64,000 nt of DNA from positions 1 through 64,000 of the forward strand of contig DAIPYJ010000012.1 in assembly GCA_036782775.1 (NCBI GenBank). The letters run 5' to 3'. The DNA comes from CF-13 sp036782775. GTDB taxonomy: Bacteria > Chloroflexota > Dormibacteria > CF-121. The position numbers were made by a program, and so were the translations under genes. Positions within the stretch are counted from its first letter, which is position 1. Every line of letters begins with the position of its first letter. This document shows positions 14,707 through 23,557 of this stretch, in pieces. Under the pieces are notes generated by a model. It worked only from the letters and a program-made list of their open reading frames with translations, was not told the origin of the DNA and ran no database searches.

Positions 14707-15821
14707 CGGGGCGCGGTGGCGCCCTCGCGCTCGGCAGGCACCCGCTGGATCGCCGCCACAAATGCCTCGGGCGTCAACACGCCGCGAAAGCGATCGCGAT
14801 CGACGATCGCGACCCAGCTGGCGTGATGGATCAGCATCTGCGAGAAGGCGTCATACAAGGTGCGATCGGCGCCGACCACGGCCTCGAGCGGCTGCAGGCG
14901 ATCGGCGACGGCACCCTGACCATCAGCGGCCTCCTTTTCCAGCTCACCGACGGGCCGCTCCTTATCGTCGAGGACCAGCGCGCGGTTCCAGCGGCCATCG
15001 AGCAACTGCCGGGCGCGTTCCAGCGAATCAGAAGGATGCACCAGCGGTGGCCGCTCCAGCTGCTCCAGGTCGATCGGCGTAACCGATAGCCGCTTCAGAC
15101 CCCGGTCCGGTCCCAGCAGCTCGACCACCAGATCCGAGGCGGGCTTCGCCAGGATTGCCGGCGGCGTGTCGTACTGCACCAGTTGGCCCTGGTTCATGAT
15201 CGCGATCCGATCGCCTAGCTTGATCGCCTCATCGATGTCATGCGTCACGAAGATCACGGTCTTGCGCACCTCACGCTGGATGCGCAGAAACTCGTTCTGC
15301 AGCCGCTCGCGGGCGATCCGGTCGATGGCGCCGAACGGCTCATCCATCAGCAGGATCGGTGGATCGGCTCCCAGGGCCCGCGCCACCCCGACCCGCTGCC
15401 GCTGACCGCCTGAAAGCTGGTGCGGATAGCGCCGGCCGTAGGTCCGCGGCTCCAATCCGACCAGGTGGAGCAGCTCGTCCACCCGTTCCCGAACTCGGGC
15501 GCGGTCCCAGCGCAGCAGGCGGGGGACGGTCGCGATGTTGTCGGCGATCGTCATATGGGGGAAGAGCCCCACGTTCTGGATGACATATCCCATGCGCAGG
15601 CGCAGCGCGATCGGGTCGATGTGCGTCACGTCCTGGTCGTCGTGGAAAATCCGTCCACCGCTGGGCTCGATCAGGCGATTGATCATCTTCAGCGTGGTCG
15701 TCTTGCCGCAGCCAGAGGGCCCGACCAGCATCGTCAATTGGCCGGTGGGAAACTCGATCGTCAGATCCCGCACGGCCAGCTGGCTGCCGTAGCGCTTGGT
15801 GACGCCTTCCAGCCGGATCAT
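14703..15821 (-). CDS. Osmolyte ABC transporter ATP-binding protein with CBS domains (OpuCA/ProV-like)
   Basis: The 372-residue ATPase of a glycine betaine/choline-type importer. Walker A is GPSGCGKTT (33-41), the signature LSGGQRQR and Walker B LLMDEPFGAID are intact, and the C-terminal 110 residues form two CBS domains (HPSDSLERARQLL ... GVLTPEAFVAAI). In OpuA-type systems these sense ionic strength. It is transcribed away from its two permease genes, 54 bp distant, so the importer is split between divergent units. Confidence 0.92.
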   Translation of the reverse strand: MIRLEGVTKRYGSQLAVRDLTIEFPTGQLTMLVGPSGCGKTTTLKMINRLIEPSGGRIFHDDQDVTHIDPIALRLRMGYVIQNVGLFPHMTIADNIATVPRLLRWDRARVRERVDELLHLVGLEPRTYGRRYPHQLSGGQRQRVGVARALGADPPILLMDEPFGAIDRIARERLQNEFLRIQREVRKTVIFVTHDIDEAIKLGDRIAIMNQGQLVQYDTPPAILAKPASDLVVELLGPDRGLKRLSVTPIDLEQLERPPLVHPSDSLERARQLLDGRWNRALVLDDKERPVGELEKEAADGQGAVADRLQPLEAVVGADRTLYDAFSQMLIHHASWVAIVDRDRFRGVLTPEAFVAAIQRVPAEREGATAPR

Positions 15822-15863
15822 TGGAAACTTCTACTGTAAATTGCCAGCCGGCCGGGTGCTTGC

Positions 15864-15869
15864 TAGCAT
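15864..15869 (+). promoter_or_regulatory. -10 hexamer of the permease/binding-protein unit
   Basis: TAGCAT followed by 6 nt and the ATG at 15876. The divergent ATPase gene has TACAGT 11 nt before its own start, so the 54-bp gap probably holds two back-to-back promoters, a place for osmotic control. Confidence 0.5.
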
Positions 15870-15875
15870 CGGCGC

Positions 15876-16559
15876 ATGCTCGCCACCGGAGGCGTGGGAG
15901 CCGTCACTGACCCCTGGATCCGGTGGAATTGGGTTGCCCGCCACCTCGATACGATCCTGGCCGCCCTCATCCAGCACATCCAGCTGACCGTTCTGGCTGT
16001 CGCCATCGGCGTCCTGATCGCGGTGCCGCTCGGACTGCTCGGATGGCGCCGGCGGCTGTGGCGCGGACCGATCTTCTCCCTGACCGGCATCCTCTACACC
16101 ATCCCCTCGCTGGCGCTCTTCTCGTTCCTGATCCCCTTCACCGGGCTCAGCACGTTGACCGCCGAAATCGGATTGGTGAGCTACACGCTCCTGATCCTGA
16201 TCCGCAACGTGGTCACCGGTCTCGACGCGGTCCCGGCCGAGGTCCGCGAGGCGGCACGTGGCATGGGTTACCGGCCGCGCCGGCAACTGTGGCAGGTCGA
16301 GATCCCCCTCGCCGTGCCCTCGATCATCGCCGGTATCCGGATCGCCACCGTCACCACCATCGGCCTCGTCACGGTCACGGCGCTGATCGGCGAAGGCGGC
16401 CTGGGCAGCCTCATCCTCGACGGGCTGATCCGTGATTTCCGATCGCCCCTGGTTGTCGGCACGGTGCTCTCGGTGGCGCTGGCCATCATCGCCGATCTGA
16501 GCCTGAGCGGCCTCCAACGTCTGATCACACCCTGGTCGCGAGGCAGAGCGGTCACATGA
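15876..16559 (+). CDS. Osmolyte ABC transporter permease 1 (OpuCB-like)
   Basis: A 227-residue inner-membrane permease. About five hydrophobic segments surround the EAA loop EAARGMGYRPRRQLWQVEIPLAVPSI, where the conserved glycine contacts the ATPase. The N-terminus before the first helix (TDPWIRWNWVARHLDTI) is typical of the OpuC/YehW group. The stop overlaps the next permease gene by 4 nt (ATGA). Confidence 0.92.
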   Translation: MLATGGVGAVTDPWIRWNWVARHLDTILAALIQHIQLTVLAVAIGVLIAVPLGLLGWRRRLWRGPIFSLTGILYTIPSLALFSFLIPFTGLSTLTAEIGLVSYTLLILIRNVVTGLDAVPAEVREAARGMGYRPRRQLWQVEIPLAVPSIIAGIRIATVTTIGLVTVTALIGEGGLGSLILDGLIRDFRSPLVVGTVLSVALAIIADLSLSGLQRLITPWSRGRAVT

Positions 16560-17278
16560 GCTTCATCGGCCAGGTCGTCCACTGGTTCTTGAACGCCTCG
16601 CACTGGCAGGGTGACGGCGGCATCCCGCACCGGCTGGAGGAGCATGTCTTGATGTCCGCCGCCTCGCTGGCTGCCGCGATGGTGATCGCCCTGCCGATTG
16701 GCATCTTCATCGGTCATTTCGGGCGCGGCGGCGCGCTCGCCATCAACCTTTCTAACGTGGGACGGGCCATCCCTTCGTTCGCCCTGCTGGTCATCGCCGT
16801 CGAGCTGGTCGGCATCGGCGCCGTGCCCGCTTTCGTGGCGCTGGTGGCGCTCGGCATTCCGCCGATCGTGACCAACAGTTATCTCGGCATGCGCGAAGTC
16901 GACCACGATGTGCGCGAGGCGGCCAAGGGCATGGGCATGCGCGATCCGATCGTGCTCTGGCGCGTCGAGCTCCCGATCGCGATCCCGTTTATCATGGCGG
17001 GCATTCGCACCTCGGCGGTCAACATCGTGGCGACCGCAACCCTCGCCGCCCTGGTCGCCTGGGGCGGCCTCGGTCGCTTCATCGTCGACGGGCTGGGGCA
17101 GCAGGATTACCCAATGCTCTACGCCGGCGCCATCCTGGTCGGCGTCCTATCGTTGATCGTCGAATTCTCACTCGCCGGAGTGCAACGGCTGGTCACGCCG
17201 GTCGCGCTGCGGCGATCCAAACCCGCGGAGAAGGAGGTACTAGGAACAGCACTCGACCCCTCGACCGTCGCGATTTGA
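16556..17278 (+). CDS. Osmolyte ABC transporter permease 2 (OpuCD-like)
   Basis: The second, homologous permease of 240 residues. Its EAA loop EAAKGMGMRDPIVLWRVELPIAIPF matches that of its partner, and the two probably form a heterodimeric pore. The C-terminal 25 residues are polar. Start ATG overlaps the upstream permease; the binding-protein gene follows after 28 bp. Confidence 0.92.
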   Translation: MSFIGQVVHWFLNASHWQGDGGIPHRLEEHVLMSAASLAAAMVIALPIGIFIGHFGRGGALAINLSNVGRAIPSFALLVIAVELVGIGAVPAFVALVALGIPPIVTNSYLGMREVDHDVREAAKGMGMRDPIVLWRVELPIAIPFIMAGIRTSAVNIVATATLAALVAWGGLGRFIVDGLGQQDYPMLYAGAILVGVLSLIVEFSLAGVQRLVTPVALRRSKPAEKEVLGTALDPSTVAI

Positions 17279-17306
17279 ATTCTTCGTCATTTTCTGGAGG
17301 TGGAAG

Positions 17307-18233
17307 ATGTTCTTGAAGCGGAGTTCGGTCCTGGGCGCCAGCATGGTCGCCCTGGGCCTGATCACCACGGCATGCGGGTCAACCGGTGGGCCCGCCAGTT
17401 CATCAACGTCGCCGAAAGGCACGATCACGATCGCGTCGTTCAACTTCTCGGAGAGCATCATCCTGGCGCACATCTATGGCGATGCCCTGCAGAACAAGGG
17501 CTACACCATCAACTACAAGGACAAGCTCGGAAACCGAGAGGTGGTTGGTCCGGCGCTACAGAACGGCCAGATCGATCTCTACGCCGGCTATGCGGCCACC
17601 GACCTGACCTTCTTCGAGGGCAAGGCCGGGGTCACCGTCGACGCCAGCTCGGATGCCCAGCATAACGTCAGCCGGCTCAATGCCGTCTTGAATCCGAAGG
17701 GCGTCAAAGCGCTCGACCCATCCCAGGCAGTCGACCAGAACGCGTTCGCGGTCACCAAGTCGGAGGCCGATCAAAACCATCTGACCAAGCTCTCAGATGT
17801 CTCCTCAGTCGCCAGCCAGTGGGTGCTCGGTGGCCCGCCAGAATGCCCCCAGCGGCCGTTCTGCCAGCCCGGTCTCAAGCAGACCTACGGCCTCAATTTC
17901 AAGGACTTCAAGTCGCTCGACGCCGGCGGCCCCTTGACCTACGCCGCCTTCAAGAGCGGCGCGATCAACATCGGGCTCGTCTTCTCGAGTGATGGCGGAA
18001 TCGCGGCCAACAACCTGGTCGTGCTCCAGGACGACAAGCACCTGCAACAGGCCGACAACATCGTGCCATTGATTCGCAGCGACAAGGACAACAGTGAGGT
18101 GACCTCACTGCTCAACAGCATTGACGCCAAACTCAATACGGCCGATCTGACCGCGATGAACAAGAGCGCCGATGTCGACAAAAACGATCCGACCGACATC
18201 GCCTCGACCTGGGTCAAGGACCACGGCTTCTAG
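17307..18233 (+). CDS. Osmolyte ABC transporter substrate-binding lipoprotein (OpuCC-like)
   Basis: A 308-residue lipoprotein with a lipobox ending ITTAC (Cys23). The mature part belongs to the OpuAC/ProX-type II binding proteins: ITIASFNFSESIILAHIYGDAL and the NREVVGPALQNGQIDLYAGY block. Ligand is likely glycine betaine, choline or a related trimethylammonium compound; the aromatic cage cannot be confirmed by eye. TGGAGG sits 8 nt before the ATG, giving it a strong ribosome site in keeping with the higher copy number needed for the binding component. Confidence 0.9.
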   Translation: MFLKRSSVLGASMVALGLITTACGSTGGPASSSTSPKGTITIASFNFSESIILAHIYGDALQNKGYTINYKDKLGNREVVGPALQNGQIDLYAGYAATDLTFFEGKAGVTVDASSDAQHNVSRLNAVLNPKGVKALDPSQAVDQNAFAVTKSEADQNHLTKLSDVSSVASQWVLGGPPECPQRPFCQPGLKQTYGLNFKDFKSLDAGGPLTYAAFKSGAINIGLVFSSDGGIAANNLVVLQDDKHLQQADNIVPLIRSDKDNSEVTSLLNSIDAKLNTADLTAMNKSADVDKNDPTDIASTWVKDHGF

Positions 18234-18272
18234 GACGCCGAACTAAACCCTCCCTCGCCCCGGGTTCTCACT

Positions 18273-18296
18273 CCCTCCCCCGCTCGCGGGGGAGGG
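18273..18296. terminator. Strong GC hairpin between convergent genes
   Basis: A 10-bp perfect stem of Cs and Gs with a CTCG tetraloop between the binding-protein gene and the DUF2269 gene, followed by a G-rich stretch. It lacks a T tract on either strand, so termination is likely but not assured. Similar GC-rich hairpins in many high-GC genomes act as bidirectional stops. Confidence 0.55.
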
Positions 18297-18314
18297 CCGG
18301 GGAGGGGGCTGAGT

Positions 18315-18770
18315 CTAGAAGCTCGGCTTGCTGATCATCAAGAAGATGATCACGAGGATCGGCACCATGACGGCGATCCCGACGACCGTCGCTCGCGTCG
18401 CTGCCTGCCGATAGCTGGCCGCGCCGATCCCGTCTTTATCCAGGATCTCGATCTGGCGCGCTAACGCCGGCGAGTAGACCGCGAGCGCAACGCCGATCGC
18501 AATCACATACAAGACGATGGCGGCGACGATCCAGTGGGTGGTCAGGCTGTACCGCCAGGCCGCCATGATCAGGCCGGTCACCAGGACCAGTCCGTACGCC
18601 GGATTGGCGACGTGATCATCGATCCACTTCACGCCCCGCAGCACGAACGATTCCATCTGCTGCACGTTTCCGGTGCGCGCCTGCCAGAAGCCGTAGGTGA
18701 TGTTGCTTCCCACCGCAGTAATGACGAAGAGGATGTGCAGGAACTTCACGACGCTGAAGAGCACGCTCAT
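18315..18770 (-). CDS. DUF2269 family membrane protein
   Basis: A 151-residue protein with four hydrophobic helices (about 8-26, 56-72, 80-100, 124-146). The start FSVVKFLHILFVITAVG and the TYGFW and YSPALARQIE segments match the DUF2269 group, which has no known activity. The start codon is only 11 bp from the divergent SRPBCC gene; no Shine-Dalgarno sequence is visible. Confidence 0.75.
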   Translation of the reverse strand: MSVLFSVVKFLHILFVITAVGSNITYGFWQARTGNVQQMESFVLRGVKWIDDHVANPAYGLVLVTGLIMAAWRYSLTTHWIVAAIVLYVIAIGVALAVYSPALARQIEILDKDGIGAASYRQAATRATVVGIAVMVPILVIIFLMISKPSF

Positions 18771-18775
18771 AAAAT
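18770..18775 (+). promoter_or_regulatory. -10 hexamer of the SRPBCC gene
   Basis: TAAAAT followed by exactly 6 nt and the GTG at 18782. It overlaps the first base of the divergent DUF2269 start codon, so a polymerase bound here would cover both starts. Confidence 0.5.
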
Positions 18776-18781
18776 ACTCGG

Positions 18782-19243
18782 GTGCCAGAGCCCTACCACT
18801 TCATCACGGAGTGGCGCTTTCAGGCACCGGTCGCGCGAACCTGGTCCGTCGTGCTCGACATTCGGCGCTACCCCGATTGGTGGAAGAACTTCCGCCAGGT
18901 CAGATTGGTCCAGGGCGATGGCCGCTCGATCGGGTCCATCATCTGGTGCGAGGTCCGTGGCTCCCTCCCCTACAGCCTCCGCTATTCCCTGGAAGTCCTC
19001 GAGGCGGAAGAGAATCGACACCTCCTCCTGCGGTCAACTGGCGACCTGGTCGGGACGGGCCGCTGGGCCTTTCGCGAGGCGGACGGGGCTACGCAAGCGG
19101 TCTACTACTGGGACGTCGCGACCACCAATCCGATTCTCAACCTGATCGCGCCCCTGGCCAAGAACCTGCTGGCGCGCAACCATCAGCAGGTGATGGCGAA
19201 CGGTTACGCGGCGCTCAAGCCGCACGTCGAGGCGAAGCTCTAG
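18782..19243 (+). CDS. SRPBCC (polyketide cyclase/dehydrase-like) protein
   Basis: A 153-residue START-like helix-grip protein. It opens with FITEWRFQAPVARTWSVVLDIRRYPDWWKNF, the typical coenzyme Q-binding/polyketide-cyclase start with the conserved YPDWW, and closes with a long helix (ANGYAALKPHVEAKL). It probably binds a hydrophobic ligand; the ligand is unknown. GTG start supported by the TAAAAT 6 nt upstream. Confidence 0.82.
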   Translation: MPEPYHFITEWRFQAPVARTWSVVLDIRRYPDWWKNFRQVRLVQGDGRSIGSIIWCEVRGSLPYSLRYSLEVLEAEENRHLLLRSTGDLVGTGRWAFREADGATQAVYYWDVATTNPILNLIAPLAKNLLARNHQQVMANGYAALKPHVEAKL

Positions 19244-20613
19244 CTCTTTTTGAGATTCCGGCGGCGCGCCGCGGCGAAGGCGTCCAGCTGCTCCTTGATC
19301 GTCTTCTCGTAGCCACGGTCGGTCGGCTCGTAATAACGGTGGTCCTTGATCGCATCAGGCAGATGCTGCTGCTCGACCTGGGCATCCTCGTAGTCGTGCG
19401 CATAGCGATACCCCCGGCCGTAGCCGAGATTTCGCATCAACGGCGTGGGCGCGTTGCGCAAATGCAGCGGCACCGGGTCGGCGCGCGTTCGCGCGACGTC
19501 CTCCTGCACCGTCGAATAGGCGGCGTAGAGCGCATTGCTCTTGGGCGCGGTCGCCAGGTAGACGACCGCCTGCGCCAGCGCCAGGTTGGCCTCGGGCATG
19601 CCGATGAAATGGGCAGCCTGCTGCGCCGTGACCGCCTGGGTCAGTGCCTGCGGGTCGGCGAGTCCGATGTCTTCCGATGCAAATCGGATCAATCGCCGGG
19701 CGATGTAGAGCGGGTCTTCCCCGGCCTCGAGCATTCGCCCGAGCCAGTAGAGCGAGGCGTCGGGATCGCTGTCGCGCAGGCTCTTGTGCAGCGCGGAAAT
19801 GATGTTGTAGTGCTCCTCGCCGGCGCGGTCGTAGAGCAGGTTCTTGCGCTGCACCGCCTCCTCGACCAGCGCCGCCGTCACCGTCCGCCGTCCCTGGCGT
19901 GGCCGCGCCAGAGCCGCCGCCGCCTCGAGGCCGTTGAGCGCCACCCGCGCATCGCCATTCGCCAGCCGAATCAATGCCGCCCTGGCGTGGGCCTGCAAGT
20001 CGACGCGCTGGCTGCCAAGGCCGCGCTCCGCATCGCGCACCGCCCGGTCGACGATCTCCCCGATCTGCGCATCGTCGAGCGGGCCCAGCACGAAGACCCG
20101 CGTGCGAGACAGCAGCGCGGCGTTGACCTCGAACGAGGGGTTCTCGGTGGTGGCGCCGATCATCGTGATCACGCCCTCTTCGACAAAGGGCAGCACCGCA
20201 TCCTGCTGCGCCTTGTTGAAGCGGTGGATCTCGTCGATGAAGAGGATCGTCCGCTGTCCGGATTGCGCCCGGCGGACTCGTGCCTGCTCGATGTTGCGCC
20301 GTAGATCCGCGACTCCGGCACTGACGGCGCTGAGCGGCACGAAATGCGAGGCCGTGACCCGTGCGATCAATCGCGCCAGCGTGGTTTTGCCACTGCCCGG
20401 CGGCCCCCAGAGGATCATCGACCCGATCCGGTCTTCCTCGATCGCGCGCCGCAGCTCGTGCTCCGGACCGACCAGGTGCTCCTGGCCGACGAACTCGTCG
20501 AGTGAGGCAGGCCGCATGCGCGCGGCCAGCGGCTGGTCCTTGCCGAGCGGCGCTTCCGCGCTGGGAAACAGCGGCTCCTGCGCCATCCGCTGACTATAGG
20601 GCGTCTCCGGCAT
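19240..20613 (-). CDS. rarA: Replication-associated recombination protein A, AAA+ ATPase
   Basis: RarA/MgsA of 457 residues, a DNA-end unwinding ATPase that acts at stalled replication forks. Walker A GPPGSGKTT is at 70-78, Walker B ILFIDEIHRFNKAQQD follows, then sensor ATTENPSFEVNAALLSR. The C-terminal tetramerisation region contains the conserved HFIGMPEANLALAQA block and YAHDY near the end. ATG at 20613 is chosen because GGGGGAG lies 4 nt upstream; a second ATG nine codons later is less well placed. The start overlaps the MFS gene end by 20 nt. Confidence 0.93.
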   Translation of the reverse strand: MPETPYSQRMAQEPLFPSAEAPLGKDQPLAARMRPASLDEFVGQEHLVGPEHELRRAIEEDRIGSMILWGPPGSGKTTLARLIARVTASHFVPLSAVSAGVADLRRNIEQARVRRAQSGQRTILFIDEIHRFNKAQQDAVLPFVEEGVITMIGATTENPSFEVNAALLSRTRVFVLGPLDDAQIGEIVDRAVRDAERGLGSQRVDLQAHARAALIRLANGDARVALNGLEAAAALARPRQGRRTVTAALVEEAVQRKNLLYDRAGEEHYNIISALHKSLRDSDPDASLYWLGRMLEAGEDPLYIARRLIRFASEDIGLADPQALTQAVTAQQAAHFIGMPEANLALAQAVVYLATAPKSNALYAAYSTVQEDVARTRADPVPLHLRNAPTPLMRNLGYGRGYRYAHDYEDAQVEQQHLPDAIKDHRYYEPTDRGYEKTIKEQLDAFAAARRRNLKKS

Positions 20614-21844
20614 TGCTCCCCCTCACTTGTGCAGGCCGGGCTTCTGAGGGAAGGCGAATCCGTCCAAACAGTAGGACAAAGGTGAGTCCGGCCAGCAGGT
20701 AGAAGACCGCCGCCACCGAGAAGGCGAGCTGGAAACCGCCCCACACTTGCAGAAACCCGCTGATCAGCGGTCCGATCCCGCCGACGCCGATGCCGTCGGC
20801 GACCATCAGCGCCGTCGACAGACGGGCGCGTTCTTCGGGGACGACGTAGTCCATGCCAAACACCATGACCAGCGGTGCCTGGATGTTCAGCGCAACCGGC
20901 CGGACGTAGAAGACCGCCGTCGCCAGCGGCAGTGAGGTCACAAACGCAAGAATCAGGATCAGGGGAAAGCCGACCATCTGGGCAAATCCGACCGTTCGCG
21001 TGAGGCCAATCCGGCGGCTGATCGCGGGCGCCGCCAGCGTCCCGACCGCGGTCACGGCGGCGCCGACCGCGAGGATGGTACCGACCGGGCCCGGCGTGAG
21101 CTTGAAGCGCTGGGCGAAATACAGTTGCACGAAGGTTAAGAACATGCCGGCGCCGACTCCAAGGAGAAATCCGGGAAGCATGAGTCGGGAGAAGCGCGGA
21201 ATATCGACCTTCAGCATTCCGCGCGCCGGCATCAGCACCGCGGCCCGTGATGTCCGAGCTCGAATTGCCCGCGCGAGAAACGGCACCGCCAGGACAACGA
21301 GCGCCGTGGTCGCGATGAACGCGGTCCGGATCGCCGCGGGCGACGCGCTCGAGACATTTCCCCCTCGAGCCGCGGCCTCGGGAATCAGGCCGCCGAGGAG
21401 GTCGCCGATCAATACCGCGATCCAGCCAACCGACTGACTGACAGCAAAGAGCGAAACGCGCTGCGCCTCGTCGCTGACCTGCGCCAGCAGGGGGAAGCTC
21501 AGCACATCCAGGACGGTCAACGAGAAGGCGAAGGTGCCCGCGGCTAACACCGCCGGCAGGGGAGCGCCGAAGACCGCCAGTCCCGCCGAACCGAGCAGTG
21601 CCGCCAGCATGCCGACCAGCAGGAAGGGCCGATAGCCGATCCGGTCGGCCCAGGCCGCGAAGGGGAGGGCGACGCCGATCAGCGCCAGGGCCGGCAATGA
21701 ATTGAAGAGCCCGATGACGCTGTTCGAGAAACCGAGCCCGCTCATATAGAGGTTGAACAAGAGGTTGAAGACGCTGAACGCGACCGAGATCAGCAGCGAG
21801 AAGACGAGGAACTGGCGGGCTTCAGGCGTGTACTTGCCCAGCAC
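20594..21844 (-). CDS. Major facilitator superfamily transporter
   Basis: A 416-residue protein with about twelve membrane helices. The loop motif AAWADRIGYRPFLLVG (residues ~62-77, the MFS motif A variant GxxxDRxGRR) is present. Substrate unknown, possibly a drug or sugar. GTG start at 21844 is 23 bp after the MscS gene, and the 3' end overlaps rarA by 20 nt, so MscS, MFS and rarA may share a message. Confidence 0.8.
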   Translation of the reverse strand: MLGKYTPEARQFLVFSLLISVAFSVFNLLFNLYMSGLGFSNSVIGLFNSLPALALIGVALPFAAWADRIGYRPFLLVGMLAALLGSAGLAVFGAPLPAVLAAGTFAFSLTVLDVLSFPLLAQVSDEAQRVSLFAVSQSVGWIAVLIGDLLGGLIPEAAARGGNVSSASPAAIRTAFIATTALVVLAVPFLARAIRARTSRAAVLMPARGMLKVDIPRFSRLMLPGFLLGVGAGMFLTFVQLYFAQRFKLTPGPVGTILAVGAAVTAVGTLAAPAISRRIGLTRTVGFAQMVGFPLILILAFVTSLPLATAVFYVRPVALNIQAPLVMVFGMDYVVPEERARLSTALMVADGIGVGGIGPLISGFLQVWGGFQLAFSVAAVFYLLAGLTFVLLFGRIRLPSEARPAQVRGSNAGDAL

Positions 21845-21867
21845 GGCCAGGCCCCGCCGAAGGAGCC

Positions 21868-22725
21868 TCAGCCCGAGGATTGGATTGCCTGGTAGATCTG
21901 CTGGCCGACCGCCGCCTGCACCGCGACCGGGTCGTTCTTGCGATAGTCGAGCCAGTAACGCACTTCGAGCGTAAGCCCGCCGTCGACATTCGGCTGGATG
22001 ACGACCTGCGGTGGCGGGTCTTTGGCGAGGTCGGGCCGAGCCTTCAGTTGATCGCGCAACCGATCGACCATGCCATCCGGGCGGCTGCCGTCGGGGATCT
22101 TCGCCGTCAAGGTGAACAGCCGCGTCGGATACCGGGTGCGGTTGATGATCGTCCCGGTATAGACGAGCGAATTCGGGATCAGGACCTGCTGACCGTCACT
22201 CGTCCGGAGCGTCGTCGTCCGCATTTGGATGTCTTCGACGATTCCCGTGCGGTTGTCGACCGTGATCTCGTCGCCCAGGCGAAACGGCCGCTCCAACAAG
22301 AGAAACACGCCGGCGATGAAGTTCTTGAGGATGTCCTGAAAGGCAAGGCTGAAGGCGAGGGCGAAAAAGCCAAAGCCACCAAAGACCAGCGTCGCGTCGC
22401 CGAAGAGCGCCGTGAAGGCCGCGATGATGCCGAGAAGGAGCGTCCCCAGAAACGCCAGCCGGGTTACCAGCAAGCCAACCTGGGGGTCGGCCCGCGTCCT
22501 CCGTAACTGTCTTCCCGCCAGGCTGCGCATCAGCCGGGCCAGAAAGTAGAAGACCAACACGATCAGGGTCGCGACCGCGATCTTGAACAAATCGTGCCGG
22601 TTGGGCAGGTAGCTGATGAAGGTATCGGCCACCGAGGCGCTGCCATTGGTCGCCGATGCACTGGCCGATGCCGATGCCGTGGCAGAGGTAACCAGGACGG
22701 CGAATCCGGCAAACATCGCGCCCAT
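21868..22725 (-). CDS. MscS-type mechanosensitive channel
   Basis: A 285-residue small-conductance mechanosensitive channel. A leader rich in Ala-Ser repeats (TASASASASAT) precedes three membrane helices. The pore helix is GGFGFFALAFSLAFQDILKNF (about 115-135), the family hallmark with small residues spaced for tight packing, and is followed by RPFRLGDEITVDNRTGIVEDI and the cytosolic vestibule. It relieves turgor on hypo-osmotic shock, fitting the OpuC importer 4 kb away. Confidence 0.9.
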   Translation of the reverse strand: MGAMFAGFAVLVTSATASASASASATNGSASVADTFISYLPNRHDLFKIAVATLIVLVFYFLARLMRSLAGRQLRRTRADPQVGLLVTRLAFLGTLLLGIIAAFTALFGDATLVFGGFGFFALAFSLAFQDILKNFIAGVFLLLERPFRLGDEITVDNRTGIVEDIQMRTTTLRTSDGQQVLIPNSLVYTGTIINRTRYPTRLFTLTAKIPDGSRPDGMVDRLRDQLKARPDLAKDPPPQVVIQPNVDGGLTLEVRYWLDYRKNDPVAVQAAVGQQIYQAIQSSG

Positions 22726-22743
22726 TATGGGCGCTGGCAGCGG

Positions 22744-23415
22744 CTAGCTTTCGGCCGGCGCTTCGCCCTCGCCTTCGGCGGGGGCCTGGGTCTCGCCCAC
22801 AGTCGGCACTTCGGCGGCGGCCGGCGCCGGGGCGACCTCTTCGACCTCTTCGCGATGGGCGGCGACCTTGACGATCAGGTCCTCGGGGTCGTCCAGGATC
22901 TTGCACGCCGACGGGACCTTGAGATCCTTGACGCGCAGCTCGTCGTCGATCTCTTTGAGCGACGAGACGTCGACCGTGATCACCGGCGGCAGGTCGGCGG
23001 GCAGACATTCGATCTTGAGCTCGTGCAGGCCGCGCTGCAGGTCCGCCTCGCCCTTGGCCACGATCTCGACCTCGCCTTCCAACTCGATCGGGACGTCCGA
23101 CTCGATTTCCTCGGTCAGGTTGACCTGGTAGAAGTCGACATGCAGCAGATCGCCGTCCCGTGGATTGCGCTGCACCTCGCGGATCAGCGCCTTGCGCACC
23201 GGTTCATCGCCGACCTGGAGGTCGACCAGCTGGTTGCGCCCCACCTTCTGAAAGGCACGGACAAAGTCGCGACCATCGACGATCACGGTCACCGGGTCCA
23301 CGTTGTGTCCGTAGATCACACCGGGTAACCGGCCCTGCCGGCGCAGGGACTGCAGATGCCGTCCCTGATCGGATCTCGGCTCGAGTTTGAGGCTTACCGG
23401 CGTGGTGGTGGCCAG
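22744..23415 (-). CDS. rplY: Ribosomal protein L25 / general stress protein CTC
   Basis: 5S rRNA-binding protein of the TL5/CTC type, 223 residues with the C-terminal beta domain and an acidic, Pro/Ala/Glu-rich tail. The coding frame contains no ATG, GTG or TTG ahead of the conserved N-terminus. A CTG at 23415 with GAAGGAG 8 nt before it starts the sequence LKLEPRSDQGRHLQSLRRQGRLPGVIYGHN (given in parts), which matches the family. A GTG at 23319 would delete about 30 conserved residues. A TGCTAAGAT extended -10 lies about 40 nt upstream (23452-23460). Confidence 0.88.
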   Translation of the reverse strand: MATTTPVSLKLEPRSDQGRHLQSLRRQGRLPGVIYGHNVDPVTVIVDGRDFVRAFQKVGRNQLVDLQVGDEPVRKALIREVQRNPRDGDLLHVDFYQVNLTEEIESDVPIELEGEVEIVAKGEADLQRGLHELKIECLPADLPPVITVDVSSLKEIDDELRVKDLKVPSACKILDDPEDLIVKVAAHREEVEEVAPAPAAAEVPTVGETQAPAEGEGEAPAES

Positions 23416-23539
23416 GCGAAATTCTCCTTCAGCCCGAATTGGGCGGCAGCCATCTTAGCACAGCGTCCCCGGATTCCTGAAAGGGCCTTCACCGGAACTT
23501 TTCCGCCGTTTGGACGTTACCCCCTGTGCAGGATGTCCC

Positions 23540-23545
23540 TACAAT
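23540..23545 (+). promoter_or_regulatory. -10 hexamer of the L,D-transpeptidase gene
   Basis: TACAAT, 12 nt before GTG 23558 and 3 nt before GTG 23549. A start from this hexamer would give a leader of only a few nucleotides. Confidence 0.45.
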
Positions 23546-23557
23546 GCGGTGACAGCG

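Noticed and set aside
18697..20304. 535-codon plus-strand frame
   Set aside because: Antisense to rarA and out of frame with the SRPBCC gene.
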